Shown: piece by piece, positions 8,394 through 19,175 of the stretch
Position numbering within the stretch: position 1 is the stretch's first letter
How the letters are laid out: every line of letters starts with the position of its first letter
Origin: Thermomucor indicae-seudaticae
Lineage: Eukaryota; Mucoromycota; Mucoromycetes; Mucorales; Lichtheimiaceae
Direction: 5' to 3'
NCBI GenBank assembly: GCA_000787465.1
Contig: JSYX01000492.1
Span: forward strand, 1 to 20,656
DNA: 20,656 nucleotides
Made by a program: the position numbers and the translations under genes
Notes under the pieces: generated by a model
Database searches by the model: none
Seen by the model: only the letters and a program-made list of their open reading frames with translations
What the model was told of the DNA's origin: nothing

Positions 8394-10450
8394 TCTTATC
8401 GTTTATATGGATTGCCTTGGTTTTTTCCTCAGCTGGTGCGACCAAGAGCCTGCATGCTAATATTGTTCAAGCATCCAATGGCACCATTTTTATCCTGGGT
8501 GACCTACTACCTGTGAACGACAGCCAGCTGGTTATGAGACATGTAGCAGCATCCATTGAAGTGGCGGTTATTGGGCACACAGTTCATTGGCATCCTCAAC
8601 TCGACACACCTGTCACCGTGTTTGGCTTGCAATCCAGCAACAACGACTACATGCCACCGCTCAGCACATGGTTATTTCGCTCAGAACTGAAACCAACGTC
8701 CCAGCCACCTGTGAATCGATACAATCATGCATCAGTCGCGACAAACGATGTCATTTATGTCTTGGGAGGACAAACGCTAGAAGCGAAAAGCCCATTGTCC
8801 GATGTCTGGCAGTACTCCTTTGTTGATAACCGCTGGACGCATATCTACGATCTCAGTCGCGGGATAACTGGTCATTCGAGCATCCTGTATCAGCATTGGT
8901 TACTTCCATGTTTTGGCTCCCAGGGCGACCGCGGATGTCGCGTGTGCTTTGATGTTATGCAGCGGAAAGAGACGGTATGCGAAAACGATGGCGAGGCATT
9001 ACCAGAAGCACGCACACAGACAAGTATAATACGGTTGCGCGGAATGAACAGCCATCTTGCATTGGTTTACGGTGGTCTAACGACAAATGGGGAGATTTTG
9101 GATGATCTCTGGATATTGGATTTGTCGCAAATACCACGCTTGCAGTGGACACGTATTTCTTTGCCCAGTGGTCTTTCTGGACGCGCTGGGCATACGGCAG
9201 TACTTGTCAATGATTCGACTGTTTTGTTTTACGGCGGGAGCACAACGAATGGCGTAAAGACCGATCCTGCCATGCTGTTGTTTGACCTTGATCGCTTTGC
9301 CATTGGAAGGAAGCGGTCCAGACTCTTTGCACGAGAGCCGGCTGAGACAGTGAGTAATGAGGATAAGCAACGTGATCACGGGCTGAGAGGTGGAGCTATT
9401 GCCGGGATTGTGGTGGGTGTTCTCGCTTTCGTGGGCATGTCCGTCGGGTTCGTCGTGTGGACACGCCACCAGCAACGACAACAACGACTGCATTTTCATC
9501 GCGGAAGTCGGGTAGCACGTTTCAGTCTGTCAACACCGCCACCGTCACGACCAACAAGCAACATGGCACAAACAGGAGCTGAAGACAGTCTGGGCAACAA
9601 TAATAGTGTTCAGGCTACTGCTGCTGCCCGTCTCAGTGCGCTTTCCTTCGGTTCTGATTTTGCCGTTTCAACAAGCGACGCCTGTCTCGGCTTTCCGGCC
9701 ATATCGATAGAAGGCAGCAGCAGCGATGACACGCATGTGAAGCGACAAAGCGTAGTGGACTTTGTTCCTCCTCAGTATCCTGAACCGTCTCGGCAAAAGA
9801 GTCGCCTTGGTAGCAGTAGTTTATCCTCTTTACCACAGAAAAAAGCTGTGGTAGTCGACAATAATAACAACAATAACAGCTCGACTGAATCTATCGACCC
9901 TCCTCCTCCTACTACTGCTCAGAGCAGCAGCTCCTTTAAGCGGCTGACGCTGAACCTTGGCGGCTCAACCGTGGCACCGACATTAGAGTCTAATACTGAT
10001 CCATTTCCTCAGCCATCCGAGAGCAGCAGCGGGGCCTTTTTTAAACGCTACAGCATCTCCGCCGCATCAGAAAACGAAAAGAAGAAGCGTCGATCCAGTC
10101 TCTTTGGATTGCGCGCATCACGCTTATTACGTATACCGGGGGCAAATAATAATGCCCAGGAACACACCATGCAACCGCCTGTGTCACGTTTGTCGGTCGC
10201 TTCCTCTGCAGGTGCCCGTTCTGTGGCTTCCGTGCAATGGGTGGGCTTCAATGACGCCATGGACTACAAGGAACATCATTGGAATCCAACTGTGCGGCTT
10301 GCTGTCACCAATCAGTTTCGTCAATCCACAGCCACAACCGAAGACGATGACGACCGAAGCAGCTTTTATGGATCCATGAAAGCAGCTGGTCTTCAATACC
10401 ATCGTCATAATGGCAGCTTGCCGCCCAATTCACCTGCATTTCGTTTCTAG
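8375..10450 (+). CDS. Kelch-repeat single-pass membrane protein
   Basis: This is an intronless frame of 691 aa. I start at the ATG at 8375 because it opens a good signal peptide (hydrophobic LILSFIWIALVFSSAGA); the open frame upstream has no ATG. Residues of about 85-310 form kelch-type beta-propeller repeats, seen as NHASVATNDVIYVLGG, then SHLALVYGGLTTNGEILDDLW, then GHTAVLVNDSTVLFYGG. A transmembrane helix follows at about 340-364 (GGAIAGIVVGVLAFVGMSVGF). The cytoplasmic tail (365-691) is rich in Ser and Pro with an Asn run near 9858-9882. The propeller would face the secretory lumen or cell surface and probably binds protein or sugar. Its partner and exact function are unknown. Kelch membrane proteins of this layout occur in many fungi; no specific orthologue is recognised. 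A LINE/Harbinger nest lies just upstream. Confidence 0.88.
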   Translation: MLHHRLILSFIWIALVFSSAGATKSLHANIVQASNGTIFILGDLLPVNDSQLVMRHVAASIEVAVIGHTVHWHPQLDTPVTVFGLQSSNNDYMPPLSTWLFRSELKPTSQPPVNRYNHASVATNDVIYVLGGQTLEAKSPLSDVWQYSFVDNRWTHIYDLSRGITGHSSILYQHWLLPCFGSQGDRGCRVCFDVMQRKETVCENDGEALPEARTQTSIIRLRGMNSHLALVYGGLTTNGEILDDLWILDLSQIPRLQWTRISLPSGLSGRAGHTAVLVNDSTVLFYGGSTTNGVKTDPAMLLFDLDRFAIGRKRSRLFAREPAETVSNEDKQRDHGLRGGAIAGIVVGVLAFVGMSVGFVVWTRHQQRQQRLHFHRGSRVARFSLSTPPPSRPTSNMAQTGAEDSLGNNNSVQATAAARLSALSFGSDFAVSTSDACLGFPAISIEGSSSDDTHVKRQSVVDFVPPQYPEPSRQKSRLGSSSLSSLPQKKAVVVDNNNNNNSSTESIDPPPPTTAQSSSSFKRLTLNLGGSTVAPTLESNTDPFPQPSESSSGAFFKRYSISAASENEKKKRRSSLFGLRASRLLRIPGANNNAQEHTMQPPVSRLSVASSAGARSVASVQWVGFNDAMDYKEHHWNPTVRLAVTNQFRQSTATTEDDDDRSSFYGSMKAAGLQYHRHNGSLPPNSPAFRF

Positions 10451-10750
10451 TCAAATCCTGCTCTTACATTTTCCGCCAGTAGATACCACCCTTCACTCTT
10501 GTACATTACATGTTTTATCACGACTGATCCCTTCTGTTTCAACATGCGGCGGAGTTTACATTACGTGGCAAAGGAATGAGGAACGACAAGAACCCTTGGC
10601 TCTTCCTGTTAACTCTTTTCTTCCAAAAGATCCGATAGCTTATTAGAGGTAAATTTCGCTAGCCATCGTGCACTTGTACCCGTTATTAAATACCAGAAGA
10701 GACTGTTATTTTGCCGGCTGTAGAGTCAGTAGAGACAACTCATTAAAACA
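10451..10750 (+). promoter_or_regulatory. Intergenic region: kelch 3' end and VPS10 promoter
   Basis: This is a 300-bp gap between two genes on the same strand. I see no ORF with support. An A/T-rich ATTAAA at 10685-10690 could serve as an end signal for the kelch transcript or as a TATA-like element for VPS10, about 60 bp before its ATG. The VPS10 start is preceded by CATTAAAACA, a favourable A-rich context. Confidence 0.4.
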
Positions 10751-13700
10751 ATGACAACTACTACCCGGTCTTTTCGTTTTCGACCGGGTTATCTTTTCCT
10801 TGTCATTGCCGCCGTCTTGGTCCGTCTGGCGTTTGGACAACAACAAGTCGCTATAGAGAAAACCGGTTTCGAGAATTTGCCCGACCAGTTCTTTTATTTT
10901 AAGGATTCAGAGGTGTGTGGCGCGCAACGATAATGACAAGCGCGAGGGGAAAGGGCGTGCTAAGAAAGAACTTGGTGTTTCAGGTCGTTCTGTGGCATGA
11001 TGCCAATAAACGCGCTATATGGCGATCAGAAAATCATGGCAAGTCTTGGGAACCTGTTACAGATATACCCGAAGATCAAGCAGTCCATTTGTTTGAGCAT
11101 CCTTATGATAATGACAAGGTATGCCGGGACGTTGTTTCAGAGGAGACAGGGAGTAGGGTATTAAAAACCTCCGCTTGGGTTTAGGCATACGTCTTGAGCA
11201 AAGGGAAAACGCATTGGAAAACGACAGACAAGGGAAAATCGTGGCAATCGTTCGAGACACCCGTTGAACCAGCAGCGTTTCCTCAATTATCATTCCACGC
11301 GCAACGATCAAACTATATCTTGTTTCTTGGATTCAGATGTCAGCTAGGTGGTTGGACTGGCTTGGACTGCGCAGATGAGGTAAATAATGTCAGAAGAAAA
11401 AAAGGGGACGATTTCAGAAAAAGAAAGAGGCTGAGACGGCGTAATCGGTGTAGGCCTACTACACGCTCAACAATTTTGAAGAAGTGACTTTGTTACGAGC
11501 ACATACGACATCCTGCATCTGGAGTCTCTCGAGCCCTCAGTTCGAAAATGCACCTGTCAAGGAAGTCATGTGTGTGGAATCACCGAAAAAGAGCGGATTG
11601 GGAGGTTTGTTGGATCCTGCAGAGCTTCGGCTGGTACAATCGGAAGACTTTTTCCGCACGGAGCAGCCTGTCGACTTCAGCACGGGACATGACGTGCGCG
11701 GTGTGATTGCTGTTAGCGCTGTGAATCGGTTCTTGGTGGCTGCCGTAAAACCGTCAGTGACAGATCCAACCATGGATCTCTATGTTTCTCAAGATGGCGA
11801 GAATTGGCATGAAGCTGTGTTTCCTGAGGGTGCTGCGCTCCAGGAAAAAGCATATACCATTCTCGAATCTACGGGTCATTCTTTGCTTGTTGACGTACTG
11901 GCAAATGGAGCGTCTGGGTTTGGTACCCTGTATAAATCCAACTCGAATGGCACATTCTTTATAAATAGTCTTAATTATACCAACCGAAACGCGATGGGCA
12001 TCATTGATTTCGAGCGCATGCAAGGCGTGGAAGGAGTCATGATAGCAAACATTGTCGCCAACCACGAACTTGCGGCTACTGGAAGTGCAAAGAAAGAGAT
12101 TCAGACGCGAATGAGCTTCGATGATGGATCCACATGGGCGCCTATTAAGAATGTGAAAGGCATCAATGGGGAAGATCTACCTTGCTCAGAAGTTGAGGTA
12201 TATAATATCGGGGCTGCTTGAGGATCAGCTTCTGGGATATACATACATACTGACAGTGTTGCGATCTAGTGCGCCCTTCATATGCATTCTGTGACTACTC
12301 CGCATAACAATGGGCAGATCTTCACGTCGAATAGTGCTGTGGGCGTCATTATGGGTGTCGGCCATTACGGTTATAGTCTACTGGAATACGATGAGTGCGA
12401 TACGTTCCTCTCCGTTGATGGAGGATTAACATGGAAAATGGTTCGTGAAGGCGCGCACAAGTATGAGTTTGGCGACATGGGATCTATCTTGGTCATTGTG
12501 GATGATGAAAAAGAAGTGGACCATATATGGTGGAGTAAGGACCGTGGCAATACTTGGTTCGTAACTATTTGTCAGTTCATTATGCATTTGTGCCATGAGC
12601 TAATACCAAGGCTCGACTTAGGGAAAAGCTTGATCTTGGAGTGAGCATCCGTGCACGTATGCTGACAACCGATCCAGAGTCAACTTCACGGAATTTCTTG
12701 CTAATCGGTACCTCACGTTCTTCGGATGCGCACGTTCAAGCTGTACACCTTGATTTCACGCAGATCTTCAGTCGTCAATGCGAACTTATAGAGGATGACG
12801 ACGAAAAAAGTGACTTTGAAAAGTGGTATGCTAGAGATCTGACGGATGGACCAGACTGTCTGATGGGCCACGAGCAAATGTTTTATCGTCGTAAAGCTGA
12901 TCGGGATTGTTACGTTGGGCGAGACTTTCAGGATCCTGTATCAGAATTGAAGGAATGTCCTTGTACCGAGGCAGATTACGAGTGTGACTATAACTTTGTT
13001 CGAGACCAGAACGGCAAGTGTGTCCGCATTGGGCCTGACCGTATTCCTGAGGGTATCTGCAAATCAAAAGATGATACTTACCCTGGATCGAGCGGCTATC
13101 GGCTCATTCCTGGCAATACTTGTGACCAGAGCAGGGGAAAGAAATTGGACGAACCAGTCGAGCAATCTTGTAAGGACGTCAATGAAGTCCCTTCTCCCCA
13201 GCTACCTGGCCTTGCCGATCCACCTGAAGAAGGAGGAGAAATCAGACATTACACAACTGTCTTCAACAATGAGGTTGCGCAATTCACGTATTTCCAAGAC
13301 TCTTCTGTGGTGCTCTTGAGGCTTTACAATGGCGAACTCTGGCGCTCTCCTGATCACGGAATGGGATGGGAAAGGCTCTTGCGGGATACAGATCCTGTGC
13401 AGAGCTTCGTCTTACACGAATTTGATAATGCGCGAGCTTATGCAATACTGAAAAACGAGATATATAGTACTGAAGACCGAGGTGTAACGTGGACGAGGAT
13501 GCAGGTTCCATTACCACCCAGTCGATCTGCGGAACAAGTACTAGACTTCCACCCACAAGAAAGAGACTGGCTTCTCTTCATCGGGGATGCATTAACAATG
13601 CCGCCTCATGCGGAAGTCTTTTTCAGCACCAACCACGGTGAAAGCTGGGAGTCTCTGGATATGTGGGTCGAAAAATGCATCTTCGGTCGTGATCCCAAAT

Positions 13701-16700
13701 ACGAGATACAGAAAGAAACAATCTATTGCTCAGGATACGATGGTCAGCAACTTGGACAAGACATCAAATTCTTGCGCACGGTGGACTGGGGTGTCCATAA
13801 AGAAGTGCTTTTTGATAATGTCATCGAATTTTTTGTCGTCGAGGACTTTATGGCGGTCGCTTCCAGTCGAGAGGGCGATCTAATGTTGTACGTCAGCCTT
13901 GATGGACACAACTTTGCAGAAGCCCAATTTCCGCCGAATCAATATGTTGATCGTAATGTAAGCAAAAAGCAGGAAGTCAGAGAGTTACATTCGCGCACTA
14001 ATCGATATCAACCTCCCAAAAGACATACACAGTACTGCAGTCAACAACACACTCTGTGTTCTTGAATATCTTCAAGACTCTTCAAAGCGGCAAAGCTCAT
14101 GGAGCACTTTATAAATCAAATGACAACGGTACCTTTTATCACTTGTCGCTGGATGATACTAACGGGGATGCCAACGGACTTGTGGACTTTGAGAAGATGC
14201 AAAGCGTGGACGGAATTATCTTAGCTAACCAAGTGATCAACGCGGATGAGCTAACTGGTAACCGAGCCGTTGAGAAACGGGTACGGACCATGATCAGTTG
14301 GGATGATGGAGGACACTGGCAGCCTCTTTCGCCGCCTCATAATTTTGATTGTTCGACCAAAGACTGCACTCTCAATCTCCACAGCCGCACCGATATCCAT
14401 GGGCCTGGAGCCGTTTTTACAGCGAGTGGGGCGCCTGGCCTTGCTATGGGTGTCGGTAACGTTGGCCCCGAGTTGCTACCCTATGACATGGGCGACGTGT
14501 TCTTGACTAGGGATGGAGGGCACAGCTGGGTCCAGATCCAGCAGGGCGAACACTTTTACGAATTTGGCGATCACGGATCATTGCTGGTGCTGATAACCGA
14601 CGAGGGGCCAACAACTGATCTGTTGTATTCGTGGGATCAAGGGGAAACGTGGCACGTTTATCAATTTTCGAGCCAACCGTTCCGGGTGAAATCACTGACG
14701 ACAGATCGAAAATCGACAACGCTGAAATTTTTCATCCTGGGTCAAACAAGCAGCGAACAAGGACGCGAACACGAGGTGATTGCAGTTGATTTCAGCGAGG
14801 TCAAGCGTCGCAAATGCCAACTTGATGAGAGCAATGAAGAGAAGAGCGACTTTGAGCGCTGGGTACCCAAAGACGATGACGGCGATGACGCGTGCCTTTT
14901 AGGAAAGAAGACGGCTTACTGGCGTAAAAAGAAAGATCGGGTCTGCATTGTGGATGAAGCCTTTAAGGAACCCGAGGTCATTGTGGAAAACTGTGAATGT
15001 CGTGACATTGATTTCGAATGGTAAAAAGCCAGCAACAAAAAAAGATCTTGGGCTTTTTTTCCATCTAACACCAAGATTTTCTGGATAGCGACTTTGGATT
15101 TTGGCGTAACAAAAATGGTGAATGCTGGTATTATGGACGACATCCCGACCGTCCTGCACAATGTGAACCCGGAAGCAAGTTTAAAGGACGCTCTGGTTAC
15201 AAAAAGAATCCAAAAAGCTCTTGCTCTGGTGGTATTAATCTCGAAGAGGAAAAAGAGTGGGAGTGCGGAGAAGGGGGCCAAGTCCAGAGTAAAAAGGTAC
15301 GCGATACTAAATGTGAAGAAGATAAGTTTATCTAAAGCCTAAATGGTAGATGACATTCGGTGATCGCATTATCGATTATATCTATTTTACCGACACGGAT
15401 GTAAGCATTTCATTGGTTTTAAACAGCAAAGCAATGCTTGTTACTGACTTTCTGCTTTGCAGCGTGTCATAATACGGACCGGTGATGGGAAAGTTTGGGG
15501 CAGCGAAGATGATGGCTACAGCTGGAAGGAGCTTTTCCCTGGCAGCAAAGTCTTTGCAGTGTATCAGAACCCATTCTTTGAAGAGAAGGCAAGTATTGGA
15601 TAAGTTTTTCAAAACAGGTGTGATACTTACCAACATGTGCAATCTTCTGTATGCAGGCTTACTTTATTACGGACGGATTAGTGCATTTTGTGACCCGAGA
15701 CAAGGGAAGCAATTTTGAAGAGATGACGGTGCCTGTTGCACCTGTCATGACCCTTCAGGGAACCATCTTGAGTTTCCACAACGCTGAGCCTGACTACCTG
15801 ATCTATATGAGCGAACGTGGCTGCGACGGTTATTTATCTAGACATTGCCATTCAGAAGCATTCTATTCGCACGACGATGGCAGGACATGGCATTCGATTG
15901 GAACTTATATGCGCAGCTGTATCTGGGGTCGTAGTGGAGCCATTGACAAGACTGATTACCATTCTATCTTCTGTGAGCGGTACCGCGAACGATCAGGCAA
16001 TCAACAGCTGCTATTTGGCAGCCCTGTGCAACTCATTGGATCTCTCAATTACTTTACGGACACGAAAGTAATCTTTGATGATATCGCTGGCATCGCGGTT
16101 TTTGGCAAATATATGACTGTGGCTGTGGTAAGTGGGAATCTCCTCCTCGATATGATAGACTACTGATCGTCGGGAATGAAAGGCAAACAATGGCGGTGCC
16201 ACTCTCCGTTTACATGTTAGCATGGACGGTGAAATCTTCGCCCCGGCTTCCTTCCCAGCATCTTTCGACATATCTCCGGAGGTGAGTGAGCGATCGACAT
16301 TGAAAGAAGGTTGATGTATGTTATGGCTAATTTATAAGAATAGGCTTTCACTATTATGGAGTCTGTAAACTCCATGTGGATTCACGTATCGACAAATACC
16401 CATCGTGGAAGTGAGTATGGTAACATACTCACATCCAACTCCAACGGCACGTATTTCGTCTTGTCTTTGGAGAACGCGAACCGCAACGAACATGGTATCG
16501 TCGACTTTGAGAAAATGCAAGGCATTGAAGGAATCGCTATCGCAAATAAGGTTATCAACCCTGGTGAAGCCAATGCTGGAAACCCAAAGAAACTGGTAAC
16601 AATGATGACAGCGGACGCCGGCAGCCATTGGGTGCATTTAGCAGCCCCGGAGAAAGACAGTAACGGAAAGGCATACAAGTGTCAGGTAAAACTGAGTTAA

Positions 16701-18311
16701 ACCCACAGTAGAACAAAGACTCAAGAAGGCTGTCAATTCAAGGGCAAGGACGATTGTCATTTGCATTTGCATTGCTATTCTGAACGCAAGAATGCCCGAG
16801 ATATGTTCAGTTTGTCAAGCGCAGTGGGCCTAATGGTCGGCGTAGGCAATGTCGGTAGCAACCTGCTTCCTTACCGCGACGGGGACATGTTCCTTACCCG
16901 AGATGCTGGAAAGACTTGGTTTGAAATACAAAAAGGCGCCCACCTATGGGAATTTGCGGACCAAGGCGCTCTTCTTATTCTGGTGGATGATGAAGAACCT
17001 ACAAATTATGTCAAGTGAGTGGACCTTAAAAAATGTAACGTACATTATGTCACCCGCTCTTAACCTGTGCTATCTAGATACACAACGAACGAAGGCTTGA
17101 CATGGAATACGTATGAATTTGCCAAGAAGCATGAAAAAGTTAAGGTCGAGGATATCATTACACAACCAGACGGTACAAGTCAGAAATACGTCTTGTTCGG
17201 TCAAGAGCGCAAAACTGGGAACACAGTCGCCTATCATATCGATTTCAGTGCTATCCATCCGACCAAATGTAAACTTGACGTTGATCATCCCGAGGATGAT
17301 GACTTTGAACTCTGGTCTCCGGAAGACACAAGAGGTGAGAAGTGTTTATTTGGACGTGAGGTAAGGTTTTCTTTCTTTTCTTGATGATGATGACTTAATA
17401 TCTAACGTGGTTGTGCAGACGAAATACTATCGCCGCATTCGTGACAGAGATTGCTACATTGGAGAAAAGCTTGTGCAGCCTCACGCTGAAGTGCGTAACT
17501 GTTCCTGTACTGTTGAAGATTTTGAATGGTATGTATGCTTGGATTGCCTTAGGACGGGTCCGTAGCAGCGTCTAATAATGAAGCCTTAAATCAGCGACTT
17601 CAACTATGTACGTGATGAGAATAACCAATGCGTTTTGGTATCTGGTTTGTCTCCTCTTATTCCCGAGTGTGATGGGACAAGGGACTTCTACTATATGCCG
17701 ACAGGGTAAGTTAAAAAAAAGAAGGAATCAACGCCATCCGTTTCGTTTTCTTAGGCATATTCACACTTCCTTCATCTTTGTTATTTAGATATCGTAAAAC
17801 AGCTGCTTCTACGTGTACAGGTGGTTTAACATTGGATCAAGGAGAGAAAGTCTGGTGTCCTGGCAGGTCTCCTTCGAGTGGCCGGTGGGCGCTTTACATT
17901 CTTACACCGATTGCCTGTGCAGCTGGTATCTTTGCCTGCTTGCATTACCGGAGACACGGTAGCCTTGGCCGTATTCGTCTTCCCGATGCATCATCATCTG
18001 CCACTGCGCAAACGGCACGTATTTTCGCCCATCCATTGATCACAAAGATCGTTGCTGCGGCTGTCGTAATACCTGTTGCAATCATTGGCTTGTTGTCTCG
18101 TATACCAGTCCCTCGATCATGGCCGGAAATTATAGACTTTTCTCGGAACAATTCTATACGCTCATGGCTGAGCCGTCGGCGAAGAAGATCCAGAGGCTAC
18201 AGTCCTCTTGGGCAAGATGAGAATAATGCTACGGACGTGTTATTAGACGATTACGATGGGTCTGAGGCGCAATTGCTGGATGAAGTGGAAGAAGATGCGG
18301 AAGAATTCTAA
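10751..18311 (+). CDS. VPS10: Vps10/sortilin-type sorting receptor with three Vps10 domains
   Basis: Type I receptor that in yeast carries carboxypeptidase Y from late Golgi to endosome. My model has 18 exons: 10751-10912, 10984-11118, 11185-11379, 11454-12197, 12270-12560, 12629-13957, 14023-15020, 15089-15296, 15350-15400, 15463-15588, 15657-16127, 16183-16281, 16344-16685, 16743-17014, 17078-17360, 17419-17528, 17595-17705, 17789-18311. This sums to 2,149 aa with all phases consistent. Introns are GT-AG except intron 10 (GC-AG). Signal peptide about 1-29; Vps10 domains about 36-705, 713-1352 and 1355-1995; transmembrane helix about 2009-2029; a second hydrophobic stretch about 2060-2080, as in other filamentous-fungal Vps10 proteins. 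The tail has a YSPL sorting-type motif and an acidic end with LLDDYD. Yeast Vps10 has two Vps10 domains in about 1,580 aa. Acceptors of introns 5, 8 and 13 are the least certain. Confidence 0.93.
10850..13230 (+). other. VPS10: VPS10: first Vps10 domain (exons 1-6)
   Basis: The ten-bladed propeller is marked by Asp-box hairpins such as [24 protein letters not shown] and SKDRGNTW, and by the family stretch [14 protein letters not shown]. The ten-cysteine (10CC) module begins at [16 protein letters not shown] and closes with [12 protein letters not shown] and a last Cys in the linker; I count ten cysteines. It carries the extra loop cysteines seen in other members ([14 protein letters not shown]). 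Five introns interrupt it. Confidence 0.88.
13238..15296 (+). other. VPS10: VPS10: second Vps10 domain (exons 6-8)
   Basis: It begins after a Pro/Glu-rich linker with the blade containing [11 protein letters not shown]. Asp boxes include [24 protein letters not shown] and SWDQGETW. The family stretch [14 protein letters not shown] is present. The 10CC module runs from [16 protein letters not shown] to the CGEGG stretch and holds ten cysteines. The loop cysteine pair found in domains 1 and 3 is missing here: the equivalent place reads [15 protein letters not shown]. Fewer introns interrupt this domain. Confidence 0.88.
15350..17870 (+). other. VPS10: VPS10: third Vps10 domain (exons 9-18)
   Basis: It begins [15 protein letters not shown] and contains Asp boxes [24 protein letters not shown] and TNEGLTW, the loop cysteines in [10 protein letters not shown], the family stretch [14 protein letters not shown] and LHLH after a cysteine. 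The 10CC module runs from [16 protein letters not shown] to STCTGG and WCPG with ten cysteines. It is the most intron-dense domain (introns 9-17). Confidence 0.88.
15589..15656 (+). other. VPS10: GC-AG intron in VPS10 (intron 10)
   Basis: Exon 10 ends AAG and the intron opens GCAAGT, then ends TATGCAG before GCTTACTTTATT. Reading through meets TAA at once, so removal is needed. Joining in phase 0 gives FFEEK-AYFITDG, which matches the family. AAG|GCAAGT is the strong exon-side and donor context typical of GC introns. No GT donor nearby keeps the conserved residues. Confidence 0.8.
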
Positions 18312-18486
18312 TGCCCCTATTACTATTCTCTCTCCTTCCCTTTTTTGTTTGTTTTGTTCATAAGACTTTTGTACCCTCTTCACTTTTTTCCTTGTAACTG
18401 TACATTTTGCTTTTGTTCATTCTATAAATCGAAGGAACAGCTCTTAGTTGCCGAGACTTTCGGGATCAATACTTTGCATGAAAGCG
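18312..18486 (+). other. VPS10 3' flank
   Basis: A pyrimidine- and T-rich stretch follows the VPS10 stop. No gene is visible. It probably holds the 3' UTR and end signal (TATAAA near 18422 is the only A/T hexamer of note). The MITE begins 175 bp after the stop. Confidence 0.4.
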
Positions 18487-18500
18487 TACAGTGGGCGCTC

Positions 18501-18545
18501 GATATAACGATCACCCCTGAGAATGCCGAGGGTGATCATTATATC
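18501..18545. repeat. Terminal hairpin inside the MITE left end
   Basis: GATATAACGATCACCC (18501-18516) is the inverted copy of GGGTGATCATTATATC (18530-18545), pairing at 15 of 16 positions with a 13-nt loop. It overlaps the inner part of the terminal repeat. Confidence 0.8.
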
Positions 18546-18651
18546 GAAATATCGTTATATCGAATTCATTGTCCGCCAAATTTGTGGCACGTCAACAACT
18601 TTGCCTGCAATATGATCGCGCCAACCTGCGTTGGGAATTAAAACTGTCTAT

Positions 18652-18691
18652 AAGTTGCATTGAAAGAGTTGCAATTTGAGGAATGCAACTT
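18652..18691. repeat. 10-bp inverted repeat inside the MITE
   Basis: AAGTTGCATT (18652-18661) and AATGCAACTT (18682-18691) are perfect inverted copies separated by 20 nt. Confidence 0.75.
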
Positions 18692-18970
18692 GGTCCAGCT
18701 AAACTACAGACGTGATCATAAGAAGTTTAACGGTTGTACCCCTCCAGAAACTACTACTCTTTTTGAATTTTGCTCTCCACACCAGCCGTTTGGTACAGGC
18801 CGTCTGCATGTGGTACGCGAGTTGTTAGGATTAAAGATGCACTCCAAGGTTACCAGCTGGAAGAGAGGTCCTTTTGTGAATCTTTCGGCAAATCCAGAGA
18901 CAGTAGACGATTTGAACTGTAGATAGCATGTATGTCCGTACCAGAGGTCCCCACACCGCGGAACATATAG

Positions 18971-19040
18971 AGATAACGTTCTGACTTCGTAAACAATGGC
19001 TCAAAACCTTACGCTTTTCGCTCTCGATATAACGTTATCT
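18971..19040. repeat. Inner inverted repeat with a terminal-repeat-like core
   Basis: AGATAACGTT (18971-18980) and AACGTTATCT (19031-19040) are perfect inverted copies. Just before the second copy, CTCGATATAACG (19023-19034) repeats 12 bases of the element terminal repeat, so an internal terminus-like site exists. Confidence 0.7.
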
Positions 19041-19130
19041 TGCACTGCAGCGATCGGTTATCGCATTATCCAATTGTCCGATGTTTTCCCGCTTACACAG
19101 ATTGTGAACACAAAAAGTGGACGTTATATC

Positions 19131-19175
19131 GAAATATCGTTATATGAAATATCGTTATATGAAATATCGTTATAT
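19131..19175. repeat. 15-bp tandem repeat, three exact copies
   Basis: GAAATATCGTTATAT occurs three times head to tail directly inside the right terminal repeat of the MITE. One further copy is at 18546-18560 near the left end. Such subterminal repeats usually bind transposase. Confidence 0.9.

Noticed and set aside
12561..12621. VPS10 intron 5 ending at the TTAG at 12620-12621
   Set aside because: It leads to an early stop; the AAAG acceptor at 12627-12628 keeps the frame into LDLGVSIRA.
16686..16728. Shorter VPS10 intron 13 ending at the AAG before GCTGTC
   Set aside because: It puts the following exon out of frame; the acceptor at 16742 restores phase and gives the expected C...LHLH stretch.
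18660..18926. 88-codon frame inside the pogo-like MITE as a gene
   Set aside because: It starts at TTG, lacks any transposase or host domain that I recognise, and lies in a palindrome-rich non-autonomous element.
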